From positions 124,001 to 188,000 of the forward strand of contig JALJCQ010000009.1 in assembly GCA_023091665.1 (NCBI GenBank): 64,000 nt of DNA, in the 5' to 3' direction. This document shows, one piece after another, positions 10,105 through 19,366 of the stretch. Every line of letters begins with the position of its first letter. Position 1 is the stretch's first letter. The notes beneath the pieces are model-generated. The model was not told where the DNA came from, searched no databases, and saw only the letters and a list, made by a program, of their open reading frames with translations. The position numbers were made by a program, and so were the translations under genes. This stretch comes from Pythium myriotylum (taxonomy: Eukaryota; Oomycota; Peronosporomycetes; Pythiales; Pythiaceae).

Positions 10105-10635
10105 ATGATCAAGACCGCCATCTTCGCGCTCGCCATGCTCGCGGCTTCCACCAACGCTGACGACGTCTCCAGCGGATACGACGACGTCCTCGAGCTCCCA
10201 CCAGGACCGTACTGCCCGTCTTTCGAAGTCACACCAGACGAGCAGCGAGCCATCTTCGAACGATTCACCAAGCTCTTCCTCATCACAGGACAGACGCGCA
10301 CCGCCTTCATCGACCACGTCGCCGACTCGTACATCCAACACAACCCTTTCATCCTATCCGGAAAGCAAACGATCCTCGACGCCATCGGCAACGACACCAC
10401 TGACCCGGCCGCCGCCGGCTACCCGGCCAACATCATCACCCAGGCCCTCGACACCGACCGCGAGATCGCCTACTTCCACTACTACTTCACGCCGCAGAAC
10501 GGCACGCAGCCCTCTGTCACCGTCGATATCTTCCGCATGAACGGCTCGTGTATTGAGGAGCACTGGGACGTGAACCAGGACCGCCCGGAGAACGCCACCA
10601 ACCCGCTTGCCATGTTCTCGCCGCCAAAGAAGTAG
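10105..10635 (+). CDS. Secreted NTF2/SnoaL-like protein C' (twin 2)
   Basis: 176 residues, identical in protein sequence to the gene at 9081. It has the same signal peptide MIKTAIFALAMLAASTNA and the same DSYIQHNP, QNGTQP and IEEHWDVN segments. It is transcribed away from its twin. Its 3-prime end lies 57 bp from the 3-prime end of the membrane protein at 12434, so the two genes are tail to tail and their transcripts probably overlap. The identical proteins point to a very recent duplication or to continuing gene conversion. The start is chosen as in the twin: the upstream polyhistidine-coding extension has no ATG. Confidence 0.85.
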   Translation: MIKTAIFALAMLAASTNADDVSSGYDDVLELPPGPYCPSFEVTPDEQRAIFERFTKLFLITGQTRTAFIDHVADSYIQHNPFILSGKQTILDAIGNDTTDPAAAGYPANIITQALDTDREIAYFHYYFTPQNGTQPSVTVDIFRMNGSCIEEHWDVNQDRPENATNPLAMFSPPKK

Positions 10636-10691
10636 ATTTTTCCTGTTGTAGGAGGGGGTTGATAATATATGCATGAATGCTGCCAAGAAAT

Positions 10692-12434
10692 TTACGAGTC
10701 TCTCGTAATAGACGGAAGTGGTGAATGCAAGGCTGCGAAGGAAATGGTCGAAGCTGGCGAGATTGATGCATTTGGTGTCGAAATAATCGTGACTGGCTGC
10801 GTACTCACCAGTTCCATCGGAGATTCGACATAAAGCTGGGGATACGATGCGAGGAAAAGCCTGGTCCTTTCTTGAACCTTCTTCGCGTAGATCTGGGGCA
10901 TCGAATTTCTGGATTTGAGGAATACAGGCTTGTAAACCATGATGTCAGTGAGTTTGACGACGACAGTGAGAGAGATGGGGGTTGATCCAGCGGAGTCTGT
11001 TTTCGTTCTTGGTTCGATGGTATAATTGACAAGTTCCTGTGCCGCGAGAAATGAAATGTCCTTGTTGAGTTGATGCATCAAGTTTTCAGCTTCTGGGCAC
11101 AGAGTCGTCGTTGCGGGCGTGCCATCCGAATGTTTACGATCCCCGCGAATGGTGTGAACTTGTCGGAATCCACCGCCAGGGACGTTGACAGACTTCGTCA
11201 CAACCACGTATAAATTTTTTTGGGACGACGGCAACTGGAAAGAACTGAAACTGAGCAGTCGTTCGAGTAGTGTGTACGGATTATCTCTCGTGTACGACTC
11301 ATACGCTGGTACCATGGCCTGAAGCGCCTTGAAACAGTATAGATCACCAATATACGAAACGAGGAACGCATTCCCGACCGTCGCGAATTCTGTCCGGTAA
11401 ATGTGTCGGATATTCTGCAGGTAGAAATCGTCAAAAGATCGTTCGAATGCTGCATGCAAGTCTGCATCGGTAACTAAGAACGCGCGGCTCAAGTGACGGA
11501 AGACCCGAGGGGCATAGGACGCGCATCTAATTAATGCACTGGAGATCTCGAAGTGGGTGACAATAGAGTACCGATCAATGCGAGCAAAGTCGGCCATCGA
11601 GAGCGGTTGATGATCGTTAGAGGTGCAAAATTGAAGTGATGTAATCAATCCGAGCCAAACAAGATGCCTTGGGAATCCCATCGCTTCGAAAGGACTCGCC
11701 TCCCTCTCCTTGTCGTCACTTTCACACGTGCTCATGACGTGCACACCTCGATAAAAAATCGCAAGGACCACGAATCCTTCAACCCCGAGGCTGAGATCGA
11801 GTACCGTTCTTGATGTCGTTGGCGATACAGCTGCGGCTTGCAGAAATAGTCTTGCGACTGCCTGAGCAACTATTATCCACAGATACAAATGCGAGCTGAG
11901 AACACGACGGACAGTGAGATGCGGGTAGAATCCTTCCTCACGGGTGCACTTCAACACGAAAAAGCCATTTGCCACCACATATAGAGCCGCCGCATAGACT
12001 GGTAGGTTCTCGAGCATCTCGCATGACCTCACAGTCTCGACGACGACACAAAATAAAGTAGCGAGAGTCCACACAACGATGTGGGGAAGACATTCGCCCG
12101 GTTGAAACCGAAACAATGGGCTCGCTACTGCCTCGTAGAGATGATACGCCAAGACTGCATACCAGAAAGACCTTGCTGCCGTGAAAAGCGAATACAACGC
12201 TCGTGATTGATCGATTCGTAGTACGCGGGAGGTTGCTGAGCCAAGTAAGCAGATGAGAAGGCAGAGAACGACTGGCGTTGGATACAAGCGAAAGAGCGAA
12301 AAACGAATCGTGAGCCCAACTGCTAGGAAAGTAGCGATGGCAACAGCTACGAAAGCGACCACAGCCGACCACATTCTCGTCTCTCGGCACGAGTTGGCGA
12401 TCTTCCACCATCGAAAAAAATGAGATGGATACAT
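10692..12434 (-). CDS. Multi-span membrane protein of unknown family
   Basis: A 580-residue ORF. The N-terminal half has about seven hydrophobic spans, roughly at residues 22-45, 50-66, 85-105, 118-140, 143-160, 180-200 and 215-232. The C-terminal half (from about 270) is soluble-looking, ending in a Ser/Thr-rich tail. I see no clear resemblance to the three-copy membrane family in this window, and no known family. A donor-like GTGAGT at 10808 and an acceptor TTCCTTCGCAG at 10733 would define a 76 bp intron, the size usual here. Splicing would move the reading frame through the 3-prime end of SnoaL twin C' in antisense to a stop at 10517. The original C-terminus may therefore have been replaced when the inverted-repeat arm arrived. 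The start is uncertain: ATG at 12434 is used, and a later Met precedes WSAVVAFVAV. Confidence 0.6.
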   Translation of the reverse strand: MYPSHFFRWWKIANSCRETRMWSAVVAFVAVAIATFLAVGLTIRFSLFRLYPTPVVLCLLICLLGSATSRVLRIDQSRALYSLFTAARSFWYAVLAYHLYEAVASPLFRFQPGECLPHIVVWTLATLFCVVVETVRSCEMLENLPVYAAALYVVANGFFVLKCTREEGFYPHLTVRRVLSSHLYLWIIVAQAVARLFLQAAAVSPTTSRTVLDLSLGVEGFVVLAIFYRGVHVMSTCESDDKEREASPFEAMGFPRHLVWLGLITSLQFCTSNDHQPLSMADFARIDRYSIVTHFEISSALIRCASYAPRVFRHLSRAFLVTDADLHAAFERSFDDFYLQNIRHIYRTEFATVGNAFLVSYIGDLYCFKALQAMVPAYESYTRDNPYTLLERLLSFSSFQLPSSQKNLYVVVTKSVNVPGGGFRQVHTIRGDRKHSDGTPATTTLCPEAENLMHQLNKDISFLAAQELVNYTIEPRTKTDSAGSTPISLTVVVKLTDIMVYKPVFLKSRNSMPQIYAKKVQERTRLFLASYPQLYVESPMELVSTQPVTIISTPNASISPASTISFAALHSPLPSITRDS

Positions 12435-13333
12435 CGTATATAGTAAGGATGGTATAGTAGTCCAAATCGTACCTAGCGATGCCGAACTCGGTTCGCGTCA
12501 ACGTGGACAACTTGCCTAACGGGTCGTCCAGCAGAAGAGGTCCGCTGATTGATTCCTCTAGTCGAGAAGGTCGGGCACGAACAGGATCGAGATCCACACA
12601 CGCTGTACACACGGCCATCTCACAACGCACGAGTTTGCAATTGAGATTGAGAGAGAGAGATTGAGCTAGGACCCCAATTTTGATGAGTCCTCGAATCCTA
12701 CCGGTTTGCCACCGGTTCCCGTAAGCCAACCACGTCGGTCTCATCTGGTGGGAGCAGAGCATCAGGCGTTGCGACGCCGGTCATGAGAGTTCGCTCAAGT
12801 TCCGGGAAAGGCTCCATCAGCAAACCTCGATCAAAATCTTGACCGTTCGAAAATGTCGACTGCCCAGGCCATTTGTTGCACTGATGAGAGCGAGCGTTCT
12901 CTTAAAACCGGGTGCTCGCTGCTCGCTCACCGATCCAGAGCTGCACAAGCCTTTTGATTTTCTTGGACCATGGCAACGGCGGTGACTTGGATCTCGTCGC
13001 GCAGAGCTCCGATCAATTTCGAATCCACTCGATTTTTCGACTTCCTCGAGAAAAATTTTTGTCAAAAATCGAATCGTTCAAATCTGCGACGTGTGAGCAG
13101 CTAATCAACAAGCCCCCCCTCTCCGCCTCTCCACTCATCACACCTTGAGGAAGCATCTCAGAGGGAAAACCGCAGCCGCCCTGTCTTCCCGTCTCGCGGA
13201 AACATGGCCTCTTCCGCGCAGACGGTGCGATGACCGACCCCGCCGCTTGGCGCAACTGAGACCATCAAACCTTTTCGACGAGTCTCGCGTGGCATTTTGC
13301 AGTCGTTCTTCTCGCTGGTACAGTACTGGACTC
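12435..13333. other. Divergent intergenic region
   Basis: Upstream region shared by the membrane protein (reverse) and the P450 at 13334 (forward). A reverse ORF starting MAVCTACVDLDPVRA near 12618 ends at a GTACGA donor-like site, but joining it to the main exon at the nearest AG gives the wrong frame, so it is not annotated. A GA-rich run lies near 12648-12661. Confidence 0.5.
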
Positions 13334-14929
13334 ATGGTCTCCGTTGTGCTGCCGTCGCTGAGCGAGGCCTCGCCGCTTCAAGTCGCGGTCGGCGCGGCCG
13401 TGGCCTCGGTGCTCGCGTACAAGCTGCTGCTGGCGCGCCCGGCGCACGAGCAGTACGCCAAGAAGCACGGTCTCCGCAATATCAAGCTGGCCAAGCGCCT
13501 GCCGAGCTCGCACTTCTTGCTCGGCGATCTCCCAGAGCTCGGCAAGAACGCGCCGCGACTCGTCGACTGGACGTACGAGAAGGCGCTCGAGATGCACGAG
13601 CAGCCGTGGCTCCAGGTCGTGCCGTCGCAGCTCGACAGCATCATGGTCTGCTCGCCCGAGCTCGTCGAGGACATCACCAAGAACCAGAACGACGTCTTTG
13701 ACAAGGGCGACACGTTTCGCATGCTTTTCGAAGAGATGATCGGTGTCGGCTTTGCCGCGGCCGACGGCGAGCGCTGGCTCCACCAGCGCAAGATCGCGTC
13801 CAAGTTCTTCAACCCCAAGATGTTCCGCGACGTCGCGACCAAGATGATCAACGAGCACTCGCGCGACCTCATCCGCGAGTGCGAGGACGCTGTCGAGTCG
13901 CAGGAGCTGCTCGATCTCTCCAAGATCTTCCACGAGTTCACGTTGCAGGCCTTTGCCGAGATGGGCTTTGGGCTGCGCATGCACCTCGTGGGTAACAAGG
14001 ACGGCCACCCACTGGACGATGCTCTGGACGAAGCGCTGCCGCACGCCATGCGCCGCGTGCAGACGCCGACGTGGATCTGGAAGCTCCAGCGGTACTTGAA
14101 CGTTGGTCCCGAGAAGGAATTCAAGGCGACCGTCAAATTCATGCGCGACCTCGTGAACGAGATGGTCGTCAAGAGCCTGGAGAAGAGCAAAGTCCAGCGC
14201 CGTGAGGAGGCCGCGACCATGGTCGAGCTCTTTATCCAAGCCATGGAGGACGGCGAGGCCAAAGAGCCTATCACGCCCGAAGTGCTCTGCGACATAGCCA
14301 TCATGTTCGTACTCGGCGCGCGTGACACGACGGCCGACACGGTCTGCTGGGTGCTCTACATGCTGAGCAAGCACCCGGAGGTCGAGGAAAAGATGCGGGC
14401 CGAGCTCTGGGAGAAAGTGCCTGAGATCATGGAAGGCAAGGTCGAGTTCCTCACGATGGAGCAGACCCACTTGTTGACGTACATGGAGGCTGTGATCAAG
14501 GAGACGCTGCGGTTCTACTGCCCCGTCCCGCTGAGTGTGCGCCAGGCCAATCGAGATACACACCTCGTGGACGGCACATTCGTGCCCAAGGGTTACACAG
14601 TGACCATGCTGCCGTACGTCATGGGCCGCCTCACGAGTATTTGGGGCGACGACGCGCTCGAGTTTAAGCCCGAGCGATTCATTGATCAAGAGACGGGCAA
14701 GTTGCTCACTGTGTCGTCGTTCAAGTTCTTCAGCTTCCACGCCGGGCCGCGTGTCTGCATCGGCATGAACCTGGCTATGCTCGAGATGAAACTCGTCTTC
14801 GCCACGCTTTTCAGCCGCTTCAAGCTGGACGTCGCGCCCAACGACGGCAGCTACCGCTTCTCGGCCGGGCTTCCTCTCAAGAACCCTTTGCTCGCGCGTG
14901 TTCGCCGAGTCAACTCCCCAGCGGCCTAA
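13334..14929 (+). CDS. Cytochrome P450 (a)
   Basis: 531 residues from ATG 13334, a normal P450 length. It begins MVSVVLPSLSEASPLQ with a short hydrophobic anchor at about residues 17-35. The I-helix motif LGARDTTAD is near residue 328, the K-helix ExxR is KETLRFYCPV, the aromatic motif is FKPERF, and the heme loop is FHAGPRVCIG with Cys 475. The FHAGPR form and the FKPERF motif fit the CYP86/CYP4-type fatty-acid hydroxylase clan and oomycete families near it. The exact CYP family is not assigned. The frame is open upstream to 13145, but the ATG used here aligns with all other copies. It is tail to tail with P450 (b), 84 bp between stops. It is intronless, like the other members. Confidence 0.92.
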   Translation: MVSVVLPSLSEASPLQVAVGAAVASVLAYKLLLARPAHEQYAKKHGLRNIKLAKRLPSSHFLLGDLPELGKNAPRLVDWTYEKALEMHEQPWLQVVPSQLDSIMVCSPELVEDITKNQNDVFDKGDTFRMLFEEMIGVGFAAADGERWLHQRKIASKFFNPKMFRDVATKMINEHSRDLIRECEDAVESQELLDLSKIFHEFTLQAFAEMGFGLRMHLVGNKDGHPLDDALDEALPHAMRRVQTPTWIWKLQRYLNVGPEKEFKATVKFMRDLVNEMVVKSLEKSKVQRREEAATMVELFIQAMEDGEAKEPITPEVLCDIAIMFVLGARDTTADTVCWVLYMLSKHPEVEEKMRAELWEKVPEIMEGKVEFLTMEQTHLLTYMEAVIKETLRFYCPVPLSVRQANRDTHLVDGTFVPKGYTVTMLPYVMGRLTSIWGDDALEFKPERFIDQETGKLLTVSSFKFFSFHAGPRVCIGMNLAMLEMKLVFATLFSRFKLDVAPNDGSYRFSAGLPLKNPLLARVRRVNSPAA

Positions 14930-15013
14930 CTGATCGAGTCGCTAGACTTTACACAAGAAAACAATAATTGAAAGAAATGGACGTACAATTGAACTGCTAA
15001 AGGTGGGCAATCA

Positions 15014-16606
15014 CTACACTAGCTGTGCTTTCGCCAATCTCACGCGTGCGCGGAGAGGATTGCGAAGCGACATGATGGAGGAGTTTTTGAAGCTCCCGTC
15101 GTTGGGCTCGAACTCCAAATCAAATCGGCTGAACAACCCAGCTAGAACCAGCTTCATCTCTAACATGGCAAGGTTCATACCGATACAGATCCGCGGGCCG
15201 GCGAGAAAACTGAAGAACTTGAATGCAGATACAACCTTGAGCTTCCCAGTGGTCTCATCGATGAACCGCTCGGGCTTGAACTCGGCGACATCGGGGCCCC
15301 AGATGCTTTCCAGTCGACCCATGACGTACGGAGACAAAAGAACAATCGATCCTTTCGCCACAAAAGTCCCATCGACGAGCACGGCATCTCGTTCGGCTTC
15401 ACGCATCGTCATTGGCACCAAGGGATCAAGACGCATTGTCTCCTTGATCATCGCTTCCATGTACGTCAGAGTCTGGGTCTGCTCCATGGTCAGCGAGGAC
15501 ACTGAGCCGTCCATGATCTGCGGAACTGTCTCCCATAGCTCGGCACGGATCTTGGCCAAAACGTCTGGGTGCTTGCTCATTCGATAGAGGATCCACTCGA
15601 GCGTTCCAGCGGTCGTATCACGACCCGCGATCATGAACATGACGGCAAGATCGCACAATAGCTCTGGCGAAAAGTCCATCTCACCATTTTGCATTGCGTG
15701 GATGAAGAGCTCAACGAGCGTTTGTGCTTCATCTGGGTTCTTGTGTTTGGTCTGCGCGATACTCTGGTGCACGAGGTCGCCAACCTGTCGGCGAATGATC
15801 GTCGTGATCTTTCGAAAGGCTCGTTCGCTGCCAATGTTGAGGAACCGCTGGGTCTTCCACACGAAGGGCGGCGCCATGACTCGATACGTGGCCTGCGCGA
15901 ATCCGTCGTCGATGGCTTGTTCGAGAGGGTGTTTCGTGGAGCTGTGGAGGTTGTCGATGCGGAGACCAAAGCCCAACTCTGCAAAAGCCTGGAACGTGAA
16001 CGCGTTGAGCATTCTCGACAAGTCCACCGTGGCGTTCGTCGTCCGTGCATCGTCCAGCACGCTAAACAGGACATCCAAGTGCTTGTGGATAAGCTTCGTC
16101 GCAACCTCGCGGTAGACTTTTGGCGAAAAGAACCTGGAGGCGATCTTGCGCTGGTGGAAGCACGCGGCGCCTTCGAGCGAGAAGAACGCGTTACCGATGG
16201 TTTCCTCGGCGACTTCTTTCAGCAAGGCACTCTTGACGAAGACGCTCTGTTGGGTCTTGACAACATCCTCAACGAGCTCGGGCGTGGAGACCATGACCAT
16301 ATCGGCGAAAAATGGTACGCGTCGTCGCCATGGCTTTCCTTCAAAGGCGATCGCGGCATTCAGCATGAACGTCGGCAGATAGTCCGGGTCGCTGATCGTG
16401 CGGAGAACGCTCCGAAGAGTAGCGAACGACATACTCAGTGTGCGTGGCATCTCTACATGAGCGAGGCCGTGTTGCTTGGCGAATCGCACGTGGCGCGCAG
16501 GCTGGAAGGAAGCATAGATCACGAGCAGCAAGGCTGCCGCCACGGCAGTGACCGACACGAGCGGCGCATCGCTGAGCAATGTGAGCAGAGCCACTCCCAG
16601 TACCAT
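15014..16606 (-). CDS. Cytochrome P450 (b)
   Basis: 530 residues from ATG 16606. The N-terminus MVLGVALLTLLSDAPL and the ARHVRFAKQHGLAHVEMP linker differ from the MVSV-type copies and match P450 (c), so b and c form a second subgroup. All P450 signatures are present: MIAGRDTTAGTLEW in the I-helix, KETMRLDPLVP for ExxR, FKPERF, and FLAGPRICIG in the heme loop. It is an intact monooxygenase frame without introns. It is followed on the same strand by (c), and it is tail to tail with (a). The predicted site is the ER membrane through the N-terminal anchor. The substrate is unknown. Confidence 0.92.
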   Translation of the reverse strand: MVLGVALLTLLSDAPLVSVTAVAAALLLVIYASFQPARHVRFAKQHGLAHVEMPRTLSMSFATLRSVLRTISDPDYLPTFMLNAAIAFEGKPWRRRVPFFADMVMVSTPELVEDVVKTQQSVFVKSALLKEVAEETIGNAFFSLEGAACFHQRKIASRFFSPKVYREVATKLIHKHLDVLFSVLDDARTTNATVDLSRMLNAFTFQAFAELGFGLRIDNLHSSTKHPLEQAIDDGFAQATYRVMAPPFVWKTQRFLNIGSERAFRKITTIIRRQVGDLVHQSIAQTKHKNPDEAQTLVELFIHAMQNGEMDFSPELLCDLAVMFMIAGRDTTAGTLEWILYRMSKHPDVLAKIRAELWETVPQIMDGSVSSLTMEQTQTLTYMEAMIKETMRLDPLVPMTMREAERDAVLVDGTFVAKGSIVLLSPYVMGRLESIWGPDVAEFKPERFIDETTGKLKVVSAFKFFSFLAGPRICIGMNLAMLEMKLVLAGLFSRFDLEFEPNDGSFKNSSIMSLRNPLRARVRLAKAQLV

Positions 16607-16918
16607 CACGAGCGTGGAAGCGATTTGCGGAATGGGTGATCATTCTGCAGGAACCCAAAAAACCATCGAAGCGGAGCTTCTCGTCAACGCCGAGTTCTTT
16701 TTTTTGCCTTGATGGATTCGTTGAAGATCTCCTCAACTTCAAGTGGCGAGTGTGACGACGTCCTTCTCGAACTGATTCACACCTCAACTGTGGCAAAAGG
16801 CGAATTCGTTCATGCTCAGTCGTAGTGAACGAGGAGATCTCAACACACAACGGCCACGTGATCGATCGACAGGTGACGAGATAACAGTATTTCGCAAAGC
16901 GTTGGTAGGAACTTTCGA
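16607..16918. other. Short intergenic region
   Basis: 312 bp between the 3-prime end of P450 (c) and the start of P450 (b), both on the reverse strand. It should hold the promoter of (b). It contains an AT-rich homopolymer patch near 16693-16703. Nothing else seen. Confidence 0.5.
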
Positions 16919-18501
16919 CTACGCTGAGGTTGCTTGGGCCGAGCGTACACGTGCTAGTAGAGGATGTCGGAGCGTCATGATCGACGCTAGCTTGTAGCTG
17001 CCGTCGTTTGGCTCAAAGTCGAAATCGAATCGACTGAGCAGCCCGGCTAGAACGAATTTCATTTCCAGCATGGCGAGGTTCATGCCGATGCAGATCCGTG
17101 GCCCGGCAAGAAAGCCGAAAAACTTGAAAGCAGATACAATTTTGAGCTTGCCAGTAGTCTCGTCAATGAACCGCTCGGGCTTGAACTCGGCGACATCGGG
17201 ACCCCAGATGCTTGCGAGACGTCCCATGACGTATGGCGAGAGCCCGACAATCGTGCCTTTGCCCACAAAAGTACCATCCACGAGCACAGCATCGCGATCG
17301 GCCTGACGCATCGTAATTGGCACGAGTGGGTCGAGTCGCATCGCCTCTTTGATCGTCGCCTCCAGATATGTCAGCGTCTGTGCCTGTTCCATTGTGAGAG
17401 CCGGTATTGAGCCGTCCATGAGCTGCGGCACCTTCTCCCAGAGCTCTGCGCGGATCTTGGTCAGTACTTCAGGATGTCTCCCGAGTCGGTAGAGGATCCA
17501 CTCGAGCGTCCCGGCGGTCGTGTCGCGACCCGCGATCATGAACATGACGCCGAGATCGCGAAGCAGTTCGGGCGAAAAGTCCAGTTCGCCATTTTGCATC
17601 GCGTGAATAAAGAGCTCGACGAGCGTCTGCGCGTCGTCCGGATTCTTGTGTTTGGTCTGCGCGATGCTTTCGCGCACGAGCTCACCGACATGCTGGTGGA
17701 TGATTCGTGTGTTCTCACGGTAGACGCGCTCACTGCCGATGTTCAGGAAGCGCTGCGTCTTCCACATGAACGGCGGCACGACAACGCGATAGATGCTCTG
17801 CTTGAAGGCCTCGTCGATTGCCTGCTCGAGCGGATGTGGCGTCTCACTTTGAAGGTTGTTGATCTGGAGACCAAAGCCCAGCTCTGCAAAAGCCTGGAAC
17901 GTGAACGCGTTGAGCATTCTGGACAGGTTCACCACGGCCCGCTTCTCTCTCGCGTCTTCCAGCACGTCGTACAAGATCTCTAAGTGCTTGTGGATGAGCG
18001 TGGTGGCAACATCTCGGTAGACTTTCGGCGAGAAAAATTGGAGGCGATCTTGCGCTGGTGGAACCACGCGGCGCCTTCAAGCGAGAAGAACGCGCCGCCG
18101 ACAGTCTCCTCCAGCACTTCTTTGAGCAGCGAGCTCTTGACGAAGACGTCTTGTTGGGTCTTGACCACATCTTCGACGTGCTCGGGCTTGGAGACCATGA
18201 CGATGTCGGCGAAGAACGGCACGCGGCGCCGCCAGGGCTTCTCGTCGAAGGCGATCGCGGCGTCGAGCACGAGCTTCGGGAGGAATTCGGGCTCGCGGAC
18301 CACGCGCACAACGTTCGAAAAGAGCGAGAGCGACATGCGGAGCGTGTAGGGGACTTGGACGTTGGTGAGGCCACGCTGTTTGGCAAAGCGAGCATGCGCC
18401 GCCGGCCATAGAAGCGCGTAGATCGCGAGCAGTGAGACCGCAGCCACGAATGCGACGAGCACGAGCGACGCATCGCTGGGAACCACGAGCGGAGGCAGCA
18501 T
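16919..18501 (-). pseudogene. Cytochrome P450 (c), single-base frameshift
   Basis: Closely related to P450 (b). It starts MLPPLVVPSDASLVLV at 18501 and reads through WFHQRKIASNF. There the frame shifts within a run of five bases at 18033-18037, where (b) implies one more T on the coding strand. After the shift the protein continues normally to the stop at 16919, with MIAGRDTTAGTLEW, KEAMRLDPLVP, FKPERF and FLAGPRICIG all intact. Everything else in the gene is well kept. The break may therefore be a very recent mutation or a homopolymer error in the assembly. If the base is restored by resequencing, this is a functional paralogue of (b), 527 residues or so long. Its start is 865 bp from the membrane-protein copy 2 start, divergent. 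Confidence 0.85.
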
Positions 18502-19366
18502 CGGGAAGCAGGAAGCTTTTTCACCGCACGATTTGCAAAGTGATCTTTCTTTCCTTTTCCTATTGTTGGAGAGAAAAAAAATATCGAAGCGGAGCTGCTC
18601 GTAAAAAAAAGTTCTTTTTTTCTTTCGCGTGGATTCGGTGGAGATCCTTCCAACTTCAAGTGACCATAGTGACGAGGTCTCGCCAAACACAGGTCCTGGT
18701 TGACATCCCAGGGTGCCTATGTGCAAGAGGTGTCAACGCGGCAGATGGGAGTTTGCGAGAAGATGAGGTTTCTTGAAGGATGCGGACTCATTGTTGGTGG
18801 ATGAGTGGTTTGCGGAGAACGAGAAGGATCTTGGAATGACAGCGGACAAGGTTGTTGGCTTGTGGATGGCATGCTGTGACTCCTGTTCTCACAGACAGTA
18901 GGAGGAGTCTCCACATCTGTTTACGGGTACGTAGAATGTGCTGTTCGGGTCAATATCTAAAAGTCATGTTGTAAATGAATCCTCGTCATTGATTCACAGC
19001 CCGGTAATAGTTTATCCTGTACCGAGTATCTGAGATGCAATGTCTTCTCTACCGGCCTAGTGCAACATTCACGGAAACGAGTTGCTATTCTACGTTCATG
19101 CAACAATTCTCGAATATGACCGTGGATCGCTTGGTCACTCGCGTGGTTGTCCATTCACCCACAGCCACGCATTCCAGCGTCGTCTTCTGAGCGAATTGGC
19201 TAGATGGATATAAATATCCAGAGCTTCCCATGCAGCTGCAAATATACCGCTTATCCGGACCGGATGGTTGAAGCGTTTCCAAGAATACCAAAAGAGTTCC
19301 CCCACGAAACGTGAACCCACGAAACGCGGCACTCTGTCACTTAGTACCTGGTGCCTTGATCACTCG
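18502..19366. other. Divergent intergenic region
   Basis: Shared upstream region of P450 (c) (reverse) and membrane-protein copy 2 (forward). No supported gene. A/T homopolymers occur at about 18572-18622, close to the P450 start. Confidence 0.5.

Larger units (their letters stand above)
9987..10679. repeat. Inverted repeat arm 2 (twin C')
   Basis: Reverse complement of 8503-9199. The left boundary is sharp, at ACGGAAGGCAGAG. The right boundary is near GCATGAATG at about 10679, just short of the stop codon of the membrane protein on the other strand. Confidence 0.9.

Noticed and set aside
12435..12762. Possible 5' exon of the membrane protein (MAVCTACVDL...)
   Set aside because: A donor-like site exists, but the only nearby acceptor joins it in the wrong frame.
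13265..14740. Long reverse ORF of 491 codons opposite P450 (a)
   Set aside because: It is a shadow of the GC-rich P450 frame. It has no domain and the same happens opposite other P450s.
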